Source of the DNA: an uncultured Eubacteriales bacterium
GTDB taxonomy: Bacteria > Bacillota > Clostridia > Oscillospirales > Acutalibacteraceae
DNA: 64,000 nucleotides
Direction: 5' to 3'
Assembly: GCA_934486895.1 (NCBI GenBank)
Contig: CAKSQZ010000008.1
Coordinates: 1-64,000, forward strand
Shown: piece after piece, positions 45,357 through 54,030 of the stretch
Layout: every line of letters starts with the position of its first letter
Position numbering within the stretch: position 1 is the stretch's first letter
Position numbers and translations under genes: made by a program
Notes under the pieces: generated by a model
Database searches by the model: none
Seen by the model: the letters and a program-made list of their open reading frames with translations, nothing else
Told to the model about the DNA's origin: nothing

Positions 45357-46436
45357 ATGAAAAAACTCACAGCACTTCTCTTAACGCTTGCTCTTGCTAT
45401 CGGGCTCACAGCCTGCGGCAACGGGTCGGACGGCTCTTCATCAGCCGCTGCCGGCGGCGAAGTATCGGTGTTCTACTACACCTACAGCGACACATACATC
45501 TCAAGTGTTCGCACAGCGATGGACAAACTGCTCAAGGACGCAGGCCTCAACTTCCAGAACTATGATGCAAACGGCAACCAGACTACTCAGACAGAGCAGG
45601 TCACAACGGCTATCGCAAAGGGCTCAAAGGCACTTATCGTCAATGTAGTTGATACCGGTTCAAACGATGCCGCTCAGAACATTGTAGATCTGGCAAAGGC
45701 GGCAAGCATTCCGGTCATCTTCTTCAACCGCTCGGTAGAAGAGTCAGTCGTAAGCAGTTATGAAAAGTGCGCTTTTGTCGGCACAGACTATGAAATGGCA
45801 GGTCATATGCAGGGCGAAATGGTCGGTAAGTATCTTGTTGAGAACTTTGACAAGCTTGACTTAAACGGCGACGGCAAGATCAGCTATGTAATGTTCAAGG
45901 GCCAGGAAGGCAACATGGAAGCTATCGCTCGTACAAAGTACGGTGTTGAAGATGCTGACAAAATTCTCACAGAAGCCGGCAAGCCGAAAATCGATTTCTA
46001 TGATTCTTCCAACTCCAACAAATATCTTGTTGACCAGAACGGTCTGTGGTCTTCTGCAGCAGCAACCGACTATATGTCGACTATCCTCGCTCAGTACAGC
46101 GAAGCAAACAAAAACATGGTAGAGCTTGTTATTGCAAATAACGATGAAATGGCTCTCGGTGCTATCTCCGCTCTTCAGGCAGCAGGCTACAACAAATCCG
46201 GCGGTAAAATCATTCCGGTATTCGGTGTAGACGCAACCGATGCTGCAAAAGAAGCAATCAAGAACGGCAGCATGATCGGAAGTATCAAGCAGGATGCAGA
46301 CGGCATGGCAAAGGTTCTTGTAACTATCACTCAGAACTTTATCAATTCCAAGTCCACATTCGACGGTGTAAACGCAAATGATGTAGTAGGCAAATGGAGA
46401 GTTAACATCCCCTATGCTACCTACACAGGCGAATGA
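45357..46436 (+). CDS. mglB: Galactose/glucose-type ABC transporter substrate-binding lipoprotein
   Basis: A 359-residue lipoprotein with lipobox LTACG (Cys20). Type I periplasmic-binding fold, with TTQTEQVTTAIAKGSKALIVN and IPVIFFNRSV at the sugar cleft and an EF-hand-like calcium loop DLNGDGKISYV, a hallmark of MglB. Binds galactose, glucose or a methyl-galactoside for import by MglAC. GGAGGT before ATG. A perfect 12-bp hairpin separates it from mglA. Confidence 0.93.
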   Translation: MKKLTALLLTLALAIGLTACGNGSDGSSSAAAGGEVSVFYYTYSDTYISSVRTAMDKLLKDAGLNFQNYDANGNQTTQTEQVTTAIAKGSKALIVNVVDTGSNDAAQNIVDLAKAASIPVIFFNRSVEESVVSSYEKCAFVGTDYEMAGHMQGEMVGKYLVENFDKLDLNGDGKISYVMFKGQEGNMEAIARTKYGVEDADKILTEAGKPKIDFYDSSNSNKYLVDQNGLWSSAAATDYMSTILAQYSEANKNMVELVIANNDEMALGAISALQAAGYNKSGGKIIPVFGVDATDAAKEAIKNGSMIGSIKQDADGMAKVLVTITQNFINSKSTFDGVNANDVVGKWRVNIPYATYTGE

Positions 46437-46459
46437 TCGGCAGATATTAAAACCAACAT

Positions 46460-46487
46460 AGGGACGGCGGAGCAATCCGCTGTCCCT
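46460..46487 (+). other. mglB-mglA intercistronic hairpin with GCAA tetraloop
   Basis: A 12-bp stem (AGGGACGGCGGA with TCCGCTGTCCCT, one G-T pair) closes on the GNRA loop GCAA, 23 bases after the mglB stop. It has no T run. Such hairpins stabilise the binding-protein mRNA and raise its level over the ATPase and permease. Confidence 0.7.
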
Positions 46488-46528
46488 AATTAAAGCAAAC
46501 CGATCTTAGCAGAACGGAGAAGAATACT

Positions 46529-48073
46529 ATGACAGAAAAGAATGTATCGGCCATGAAGCTGGAGATGCAGGATGGCAAACCTGTACTTTTGCAGATGAAT
46601 GACATAGAAAAATCCTTTCCGGGCGTTAAAGCGCTCGATAAGGTCAGCCTGACTGTCAAGGCCGGCACAGTCCACGCTCTCATGGGGGAAAACGGAGCCG
46701 GCAAATCAACACTTATGAAATGTCTTTTCGGTGTTTACAGTAAAGACAGCGGCAAAATCTTTTTAGAGGGTAACGAAGTGAATTTCAAAAATTCCAAGGA
46801 AGCCCTCGAACATGGAGTCGCCATGGTTCATCAGGAACTAAATCAGGCGCTCAAACGCAATGTCATGGATAATATGTGGCTCGGCAGATTTCCCACAGTT
46901 GCCAAGGGAGTGCCGATAACCAGCGAAAAGAAGATGTATAAGGCGACAAAGGAAATATTCGATAAGCTCGAAATAGACGCTAATCCCAAAATGGTAATGA
47001 GCAAAATGCCTGTTTCTCAGCGTCAGATGGTTGAGATTGCAAAAGCGGTATCTTATAATTCAAAGATAATCGTTTTCGATGAGCCGACTTCGTCGCTGAC
47101 GGAAAACGAAGTGGAACATCTGTTTCGCATAATAAATATGCTGCGCGATCAAGGCTGTGGCATAATCTATATTTCCCATAAAATGAAGGAAATACTGCGT
47201 ATTTCCGATGAAGTAACAATAATGCGCGATGGCAAATGGATCGCCACTAAAGACGCAAAAGACCTCACTACCGACGAGATTATCCGTCTTATGGTCGGCA
47301 GAGAGCTTACAAATATTTATCCGCCGAAAAGTAATGAGATCGGCGATGTGCTCATGGAAGTAAACGATCTTTCGGGACTTTACTCCAAGCTGAGCAATGT
47401 GTCGTTCAATGCGCACAAAGGCGAGATAATCGGTATTGCGGGACTCGACGGCTCCGGACGAAGCGAATTGCTTGAAACATTGTTCGGAGTTGCAACAAAG
47501 AAAAGCGGCGATATCAAGCTGAACGGTAAGATCGCCAAAAACCGCAGTGCAAGAGAGTCTATCAAAAACGGATTTGCACTTTTGACCGAGGAACGTCGTG
47601 CAACCGGTATTTTCAATATACTTAATATTCGCGAAAATGCGACTATCTCAAGCCTTGGAAAGTGCAGAAAAGGGCCGTTTATAAGTAAGGGAAAGCAGAA
47701 GAAAAACACCGAATGGTGTATTGATTCAATGCACGTCAAGACACCTAATCAGGAAACAAAGATTCGCTCGCTGTCCGGCGGTAATCAGCAGAAAGTTATA
47801 CTCGGACGCTGGCTGCTGACCGAACCGACCGTGCTGCTGCTCGACGAGCCTACAAGGGGTATTGATGTCGGCGCAAAATATGAGATATATCAGCTTATAA
47901 TTGACCTTGCCGAAAAAGGCAAAACAGTTCTGATGGTATCCTCCGAAATGCCGGAGCTGCTCGGAGTCTGCGACCGAATACTTGTTATGTCCGGCGGTAA
48001 GCTGGCAGGCGAAGTAAACGCCGCAACGACCACTCAGGAAGAAATTATGGCGCTCGCCGCCAAATTTGCATAA
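46529..48073 (+). CDS. mglA: Sugar ABC transporter ATP-binding protein MglA
   Basis: A 514-residue double ATPase of the carbohydrate-importer CUT2 family. The first half has Walker A GENGAGKST, MVHQELNQ and VFDEPTSSL. The second has the degenerate GLDGSGRSELLE expected in CUT2 proteins, plus signature LSGGNQQKVILGRWL and LLDEPTRGIDVGAK. It drives MglC. GGAG nine bases before the ATG. Confidence 0.95.
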   Translation: MTEKNVSAMKLEMQDGKPVLLQMNDIEKSFPGVKALDKVSLTVKAGTVHALMGENGAGKSTLMKCLFGVYSKDSGKIFLEGNEVNFKNSKEALEHGVAMVHQELNQALKRNVMDNMWLGRFPTVAKGVPITSEKKMYKATKEIFDKLEIDANPKMVMSKMPVSQRQMVEIAKAVSYNSKIIVFDEPTSSLTENEVEHLFRIINMLRDQGCGIIYISHKMKEILRISDEVTIMRDGKWIATKDAKDLTTDEIIRLMVGRELTNIYPPKSNEIGDVLMEVNDLSGLYSKLSNVSFNAHKGEIIGIAGLDGSGRSELLETLFGVATKKSGDIKLNGKIAKNRSARESIKNGFALLTEERRATGIFNILNIRENATISSLGKCRKGPFISKGKQKKNTEWCIDSMHVKTPNQETKIRSLSGGNQQKVILGRWLLTEPTVLLLDEPTRGIDVGAKYEIYQLIIDLAEKGKTVLMVSSEMPELLGVCDRILVMSGGKLAGEVNAATTTQEEIMALAAKFA

Positions 48074-48088
48074 AACGGGGGTAAGAAA

Positions 48089-49171
48089 ATGTCTGCTAAA
48101 TTAAAAAGAAGAAGCCGCTTTGCGGCTTGGATGGATAAGTATCGCTCAGGCACAGGTGCGGATAAACGCCGAATGATAAGCGATCTCATCTTCAATAACG
48201 CAATGTATATTATAATCGCGATTGCAATAGTCTATATCGCTATTCGTGTACCTGCGTTTCTCTCAACGTCATCGATCATCAACATAATCTCGCTCACAGC
48301 CGCGAAACTTCCGATAGCACTCGGTATAGGCGGCGCGATCGTCCTTACCGGAACAGATATTTCGGCAGGCCGATGCGTTGGACTAACCGCTTGTATAGCT
48401 GCGTCACTCCTTCAGATGACCAGCTATTCCAAAAAGATTTTCCCGAATCTTGATGTAATGCCGCTCTGGGCAGTTCTTCTCATAGTTATTGCGGTCGGCG
48501 CAGTCATCGGATTTGTAAACGGTTTCTTTGTAGCTAAATTCAAGCTTCATCCGTTTATCGTAACTCTTTCGACTCAGCTCATCGTGTTCGGACTTGTGCT
48601 TATGTATCTCATGATCGGAAGCAACAACGGTCAGACTCTTTCCGGACTTGATCCGTCATACACCGATTTTGTTCGCGGCACACTTTTTACAATCAGCGGA
48701 GTTGCAGTTCCGAAATATGTTCTGTATGCGGTTGTGCTCACGGTTATCATGTGGATCGTCTGGAATAAAACAAAGTTCGGTAAAAATATGTTTGCGGTCG
48801 GCTCAAACGAAGAGGCGGCTAATGTATCCGGCGTTAATGTGTTCTGGACAATAGTTTTAGTGTTCATTCTCGCAGGCGTTATGTACGGTATCACCGGCTT
48901 CATCGAGGGTGCACGTATCGCTTCATGCTCGGCCAACACAGGTCTTAACTATGAATCCGATGCTATCGCAGCATGCGTAATCGGCGGTGTATCGTTTGTC
49001 GGCGGTACAGGTAAGATCAGCGGCATAGTTATCGGCGTGTTCCTGCTCCAGATTATCTTTGTCGGCCTTAACTTCCTCTCAGTCGACGCAAATATGCTCT
49101 ATGTTATCAAGGGCCTTATCATTCTGGTAGCGTGCGCTATCGATATGCGTAAATACTTAGCACGCAAATAA
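48089..49171 (+). CDS. mglC: Sugar ABC transporter permease MglC
   Basis: A 360-residue CUT2-family permease with about ten helices. GTDISAGRCVGLTACIAASL, the EAA-like GSNEEAANVSGV and GGVSFVGGTGKISGIVIG are typical. The N-terminus is Lys/Arg-rich and longer than in E. coli. It is followed by a small membrane protein gene with little or no gap. Confidence 0.94.
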   Translation: MSAKLKRRSRFAAWMDKYRSGTGADKRRMISDLIFNNAMYIIIAIAIVYIAIRVPAFLSTSSIINIISLTAAKLPIALGIGGAIVLTGTDISAGRCVGLTACIAASLLQMTSYSKKIFPNLDVMPLWAVLLIVIAVGAVIGFVNGFFVAKFKLHPFIVTLSTQLIVFGLVLMYLMIGSNNGQTLSGLDPSYTDFVRGTLFTISGVAVPKYVLYAVVLTVIMWIVWNKTKFGKNMFAVGSNEEAANVSGVNVFWTIVLVFILAGVMYGITGFIEGARIASCSANTGLNYESDAIAACVIGGVSFVGGTGKISGIVIGVFLLQIIFVGLNFLSVDANMLYVIKGLIILVACAIDMRKYLARK

Positions 49172-49198
49172 ATGATCAAAGAAAGGACTAAGCCTACT

Positions 49199-49576
49199 AT
49201 GGAAAATGTTAAAACACCGGTTGAAACGACAGAAAAGCCTCAGCCGAGAAAAGGCGGACTTTACAGCAAAATAAAAATGTCGGTCCGCACGGCCAATATC
49301 ATAGTAGCAGTGCTTGCGGCAGCTCTTGTTGTTGCGACAGTGTTTATAGTAAGCCATGCAGGCTTTACCGTCAGCTTTGATACCGACGGCGGATCGCGGA
49401 TCGAAAGCGTTAAAGTAATGCATTCGGAAACGGTTCCGCTGTCAGATCCCCCCGTAAAAGAAGGGTACCGCTTCACAGGGTGGTACACCGATGCGGCCTG
49501 CACGCAAAAATGGAGCGATGATACTCCTGTTTCGGGCAGTATGACGCTTTATGCAGGCTGGGAAAAGAGTGAATGA
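49199..49576 (+). CDS. Small membrane protein with one InlB-type (Listeria-Bacteroides) repeat
   Basis: A 125-residue protein with a cytoplasmic Lys/Glu/Pro-rich N-terminus, one membrane helix (IIVAVLAAALVVATVFIV) and a single B-repeat domain (FTVSFDTDGGSRIESVKV, YRFTGWYTDAACTQKW, MTLYAGW). It is the last gene of the mgl operon. Start is uncertain: ATG at 49199 has AAAGG about 12 bases upstream, while an ATG at 49172 directly abuts the mglC stop without a ribosome site. Role unknown; a link to the transporter or sensor at the surface is inferred from the operon. Confidence 0.75.
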   Translation: MENVKTPVETTEKPQPRKGGLYSKIKMSVRTANIIVAVLAAALVVATVFIVSHAGFTVSFDTDGGSRIESVKVMHSETVPLSDPPVKEGYRFTGWYTDAACTQKWSDDTPVSGSMTLYAGWEKSE

Positions 49577-49584
49577 AGTTTTAT

Positions 49585-49612
49585 GCCGAAGCAGCCGTAA
49601 GGCTGCTTCGGC
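49585..49612 (+). terminator. Hairpin closing the mgl operon
   Basis: A 12-bp perfect stem (GCCGAAGCAGCC with its complement) on a GTAA loop, eight bases after the stop. The following GCTTATGG lacks a T run, so some read-through is likely. Confidence 0.6.
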
Positions 49613-49635
49613 GCTTATGGCAATATTAATTTTGA

Positions 49636-49664
49636 TTGATTTTCATCTGCTTACATGATAAAAT
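49636..49664 (+). promoter_or_regulatory. Promoter of the sensor operon
   Basis: TTGATT (49636-49641) and TAAAAT (49659-49664) are 17 bases apart, about 60 bases before the response-regulator start. Confidence 0.65.
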
Positions 49665-49725
49665 ATAATTATAGTGCAAACATTCGAATGCACTGATCGC
49701 TATCAAAGAAAAAAGGGAGACCGTT

Positions 49726-51318
49726 ATGAATTATACAGTTCTCGTTGTAGACGATGAATATGAACTTCGGCGTGCAATAATTGAGCGAGTTAATTGGAAC
49801 GCCGCAGGTTTTGAGGTTATCGGAGAAGCCGAAAACGGTGTTGAAGCGCTCGATCTTATCGAAACGCTTGAACCGGATCTCATACTCACCGATATAAAAA
49901 TGCCGATGATCTCCGGACTTGAGCTTGCAGCAAAGGTCAGAGAACTGCGGCCTGCCACTCAGATAGTTATTTTAAGCGGGTACGACAGCTTTGAATATGC
50001 CCGAACGGCCATAGACTATAATATCATCAGCTATCTTTTAAAGCCTATCTCATCTGCAGAGATGTCAAAAGAACTGTTAGAGATCCGACGCCGAATGGAC
50101 GAAAAGATAGGCTCTGTTGTAAAAACTTCCGACCCGAACTATGAGCGGCTGCTCAGAAAATCTCAGATAGAGGAATTTTTAATGCCGATAATGCTTGGCG
50201 GCAACAAAACAGGATCGGATGAGCAAACATTGCTCAGCAACGCTAAAACACTCGGGATTATCACTGATGAGGATAAGGATCTCAGATTTTGCGTTATTGT
50301 TTCAAAATTCAGAGATAAAGACGGTAATAACTGCACAAAAGGCGAACATATCGATTTTATCGGAAGGGTAATGTCAAAATATCTTCGGTGTGAAAGCTTT
50401 GTCGTTTATGGCAGAGCGGTCACGCTTGCGGTGACCGATGGAAATGACGAGCTTTCAAATGTGCTTGAATTGCCGCTTCGCGAAACTGTTCAGACAGCGA
50501 AGCGTATGCTCGGGCAGGACTGCACCATAGGCGTAAGCCGAGAGTTTTATTCGCTGTCCGATTGCGGTAATGCATATTTTCAAGCTATCACTGCCCGCCG
50601 CTATACTTCCGACGGCGCAGGCGAAGTTCGCTTTATCAACGACCAGGAGCGCGATGCTCAGTTTGAATTCGATCGTGCCGAAAAAACGGTCATAGATCTC
50701 GAAAAGCTGCTCAAAGTCGGCTCGCCGGAAGAACTCAAAGATTTTGTCGGCGGACTGTACGAATCCAATACTCCCGAAAACGCCAATCTTTTGATGATGC
50801 AGATAATAGCCACAGTCTACAGAGTCGTCAGTGCGGTTTCGGATAAAGAGGGACTTACAAAACTTTTCTCGGATAATCCGCTTTTTTCACGCGTCACATC
50901 ATATAGCAGTGAAGGAGCTATGCGTGATGAGCTCATTGATTTTTGCGGCAGTGCAAAATCTATAATAGAAAACACGCAAAAGCGCGATACGGAAGTGCTT
51001 TGCGATAAAGTCGTTCAGATAATCGACAGTCAGTACGGCGACGAAGGATTGTCGCTTACAGGTGTCAGTAATATGCTTGCAGTCAGCCCGAATTATCTGA
51101 GCACACTTATCAAAAAGATCAAGAAGCAGAATTTTATAACGCTTCTCACTCAGCGGCGTATGAAAGCGGCTTATGATATGATCGTCTGCACCGATATGAA
51201 AATTCTTGAAATATCCGAAAAATGCGGCTACAGCGATCAGCATTATTTCAGCTATTGCTTTAAAAAATACTACGGAGAATCTCCGAATAAGCTCCGTAAT
51301 CAAAACAGGAGAGCGTGA
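49726..51318 (+). CDS. Response regulator, YesN/AraC type
   Basis: A 530-residue regulator. N-terminal receiver with acidic pair Asp9/Asp10 and phospho-acceptor Asp56 (LILTDIKMP), a long middle region, and a C-terminal AraC helix-turn-helix pair (LTGVSNMLAVSPNYLSTLIK and ILEISEKCGYSDQHYFSYCF). Likely activates sugar-uptake genes, with mgl just upstream as the obvious target. Its stop overlaps the kinase start region (GTGATG), so the pair is coupled. Confidence 0.92.
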   Translation: MNYTVLVVDDEYELRRAIIERVNWNAAGFEVIGEAENGVEALDLIETLEPDLILTDIKMPMISGLELAAKVRELRPATQIVILSGYDSFEYARTAIDYNIISYLLKPISSAEMSKELLEIRRRMDEKIGSVVKTSDPNYERLLRKSQIEEFLMPIMLGGNKTGSDEQTLLSNAKTLGIITDEDKDLRFCVIVSKFRDKDGNNCTKGEHIDFIGRVMSKYLRCESFVVYGRAVTLAVTDGNDELSNVLELPLRETVQTAKRMLGQDCTIGVSREFYSLSDCGNAYFQAITARRYTSDGAGEVRFINDQERDAQFEFDRAEKTVIDLEKLLKVGSPEELKDFVGGLYESNTPENANLLMMQIIATVYRVVSAVSDKEGLTKLFSDNPLFSRVTSYSSEGAMRDELIDFCGSAKSIIENTQKRDTEVLCDKVVQIIDSQYGDEGLSLTGVSNMLAVSPNYLSTLIKKIKKQNFITLLTQRRMKAAYDMIVCTDMKILEISEKCGYSDQHYFSYCFKKYYGESPNKLRNQNRRA

Positions 51319-53048
51319 TGATGAAAACAAAGCGTCGTTTAACAGTCAGCCTTTCTGCTCTCACAGTGTCCGCCGTCACAGCGGCAACAGTCATGGCGGT
51401 GTCTTTTTGCATTGTCATATTTGCGTCCGTTTATAGTTCCGCCCTCACTCAGAGCGCTAAATCAGGCGCTGAGCAGGTGGTCAGTCAGGCATCGATAGCT
51501 ATAAACAACAATCTCGATTCAATGCGTTCCCAGCTTTATAATATTGAAAAAATGATAAGGCAAAGTAAAAGCGAGAATGAATTTCCGGAGAATGTCAACG
51601 CTCTCGTCGGAATAAAAAACGAGATATATTCGGTCACAGTCTATGACGGATCGGGCAAAATAATTTTGTGCGCAGGCAGCCGGTATCCTTTGAAAAAGAA
51701 TATTTACAAGGATCTTTCTTTTGATAAACAGCGGTTTGATCATGCCCCTGATTTTTCGGTTTCCCGTCCTCATGTTCAAACAATATTCGAGGGAGCTTAT
51801 CCCTGGGTGGTAACTGCTGCTTTGAAAACGTCGGATAAGGTATTTGGTTCGGGCGAATATATTGCCGTCGATTTCAGTTTCACTCAGCTTGCAGACTATG
51901 TTGATAAAGTCGGTGTCGGCAGACACGGTTATTGCTATATAACCGACATGGGCGGGAATATAATCTATCACCCTCAGCAACAGGTGCTGTTCTCAGGCTC
52001 AAAAACCGAGGATACTACAGAAATCGTAACCTTAAGGGACGGTGTTCATGCTAAAGATGACAGAATTATATCAGTCAGCACAACATCCGACGGGCTGTGG
52101 AGAATAATCGGTATCAGCTTCACAGGGGAAATGGCAAAAGAAAAGGCTACGCAAATAATAACAAGTATAGCGGCATCACTGTTCTGCTGTGCGGCTGTTG
52201 CAATAATTGTCCTTATTATTTATCAGAAGATCGTCAATGAACCTGTTAGTGCTCTGATAAGAGCGATGAAAACATTTGAAACTCAGGCAGACGCGTTTGT
52301 ATATTCGCCGAAACCCGAAACAGTCAAGGAGCTTCAGGTGCTTTCCGATTCGTTTGCACATATGTCGCGCCGTATAATACGGCTTGTCGAGAGAGTTCGC
52401 CGAGAGGAAACAGAGCTTCGCAAGACCGAGCTGAAAGCGCTGCAGGCACAGATAAATCCGCATTTTCTGTATAACACGCTCGATTCTATTCAGTGGATGT
52501 GTGAGCAGGGCAAAAATGAGGACGCATCACAAATGGTCGGTGCGCTTGCAAGACTTTTCCGTATCAGTATCAGTAAAGGTCATGAGCTTATACCGATAAA
52601 GGACGAATTACAGCACGCAAAAAACTATTTGCTCATTCAAAGCTATCGTTATCGCAATCAGTTTTCATACAGATTTGATATTGATCGTTCACTTGAAAAC
52701 TATCTTTGCAATAAAATAACCATTCAGCCTCTTATTGAAAATGCTATATATCACGGGCTTGACAGAATGGTGGACGAAGGCGAAATAGTCGTAACTCTTT
52801 GCTCTGCACCTGACGATCAAAACGATATACTTATAAAAGTCGAGGATAATGGCGTCGGAATGACAAAGGAACAGTGCGAGAAGATCCTTCAAAAGCAGAG
52901 AAGCGATTCGAGCGGTATAGGCGTTAAAAATGTCAATGACCGATTAAAAATATATTTTGGCAGTAAATACGGTCTCACGATCGAAAGTGAACAGGATGTA
53001 GGAACGATCGTCACAGTAAGGATCCCTAAAATAGATAAGGAGGCTTAA
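51318..53048 (+). CDS. Sensor histidine kinase, YesM/LytS type
   Basis: A 576-residue membrane kinase. Two helices (near 12-38 and 275-300) flank a Cache-like extracytoplasmic domain. A HAMP region, the His_kinase domain with phospho-acceptor His382 (QINPHFLYNTLDSIQWM) and an HATPase_c domain (ENAIYHGLD, DNGVGM) follow. AGGAG six bases before ATG 51318; ATG 51321 is an alternative. With the next gene, a sugar-binding lipoprotein, it probably forms a three-component sensor. Confidence 0.92.
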   Translation: MMKTKRRLTVSLSALTVSAVTAATVMAVSFCIVIFASVYSSALTQSAKSGAEQVVSQASIAINNNLDSMRSQLYNIEKMIRQSKSENEFPENVNALVGIKNEIYSVTVYDGSGKIILCAGSRYPLKKNIYKDLSFDKQRFDHAPDFSVSRPHVQTIFEGAYPWVVTAALKTSDKVFGSGEYIAVDFSFTQLADYVDKVGVGRHGYCYITDMGGNIIYHPQQQVLFSGSKTEDTTEIVTLRDGVHAKDDRIISVSTTSDGLWRIIGISFTGEMAKEKATQIITSIAASLFCCAAVAIIVLIIYQKIVNEPVSALIRAMKTFETQADAFVYSPKPETVKELQVLSDSFAHMSRRIIRLVERVRREETELRKTELKALQAQINPHFLYNTLDSIQWMCEQGKNEDASQMVGALARLFRISISKGHELIPIKDELQHAKNYLLIQSYRYRNQFSYRFDIDRSLENYLCNKITIQPLIENAIYHGLDRMVDEGEIVVTLCSAPDDQNDILIKVEDNGVGMTKEQCEKILQKQRSDSSGIGVKNVNDRLKIYFGSKYGLTIESEQDVGTIVTVRIPKIDKEA

Positions 53049-53056
53049 GTATAAAA

Positions 53057-54016
53057 ATGAAAAGATCAGTTTTTATTCTTTGGTGCCTTATCATGTGTAT
53101 AACCTTATCGTCCTGCACACTCGGCACGCCCGCAGATAAAAAGTATGTCGCGGTTATAATGAAATCTTCCAATTCGGATTTTTTCATAAATTTAAAAAAC
53201 GGGGTAGACTCCGCAGCGACCGAGTATAATGTCACGGTCACATTCGAGGGCCCTGAAAACGAAGAAGATTATCTTTCTCAGAATCAAATGATAGAGCAGG
53301 CGGTTGAAAACGGTGCAGATGCGATTTTGTTTTCCGCTATTGATTACGAGCGCTCTAACGATGCTGTGAACAATGCAGTTAAAAAGGGTGTTAAGGTAAT
53401 AACCATCGACAGCGATATTTCTTCTGACATGACAAGCGGCTTTATCGGAACAGACAATGTTGCGGCAGGTAAAGCCGCGGCAAAAGCCGCGATTAACGCC
53501 GCAGGCGAGTCATCCGCTAAAATCGGGCTTGTCAACTACACCGAAGCTACCGACAACGGCAAGCAGCGAGAGCAGGGCTTCAGAGCGGCGATAGAGCAGT
53601 CATCAGGCGCACAGATCGTCGGCAGTGTAACGGCGGACAGCAATGTTAAAAGCGCAAAGGAAGGAGCGCTCAGGCTTTTGTCGGAACACCCGGAGATAAA
53701 TGTTCTTGTCGGATTTAACGAGTGGATGACGCTGGGTGTCGGAGAAGCGATCAAATCAATGGGCAGCACCGGCAAGATCTACGGGATAGGATTTGATACA
53801 AACATGACATCTGTTTCGATGATAGAAACAGGCGAAATGACAGCGCTTATAGTTCAAAATCCGTTTTCAATGGGCTATCTCGGAGTCAAAAACGCCGAGG
53901 CTCTGATCAGCGGAAGCCCAATGCCGGAAAAGATCATATATACCGATGTAACCACCGTTGATAAAACCAATTTGTTCGATGAGGATGTTCAAAAAATATT
54001 GTTCAGATTTTCTTAA
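53057..54016 (+). CDS. Sugar-binding lipoprotein, likely sensor component
   Basis: A 319-residue type I periplasmic-binding protein with lipobox LSSCT (Cys16). ADKKYVAVIMKSSNSDFF, ENGADAILFSAIDYE and VGFNEWMTLGVGEAIKSMG match ribose/galactose-binding proteins. No permease or ATPase follows. In C. beijerinckii the similar gene set XylFII-LytS-YesN senses xylose, the binding protein docking on the kinase; this arrangement supports the same role here with an unknown sugar. Confidence 0.87.
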   Translation: MKRSVFILWCLIMCITLSSCTLGTPADKKYVAVIMKSSNSDFFINLKNGVDSAATEYNVTVTFEGPENEEDYLSQNQMIEQAVENGADAILFSAIDYERSNDAVNNAVKKGVKVITIDSDISSDMTSGFIGTDNVAAGKAAAKAAINAAGESSAKIGLVNYTEATDNGKQREQGFRAAIEQSSGAQIVGSVTADSNVKSAKEGALRLLSEHPEINVLVGFNEWMTLGVGEAIKSMGSTGKIYGIGFDTNMTSVSMIETGEMTALIVQNPFSMGYLGVKNAEALISGSPMPEKIIYTDVTTVDKTNLFDEDVQKILFRFS

Positions 54017-54030
54017 AGGAGGAGCCAAAA

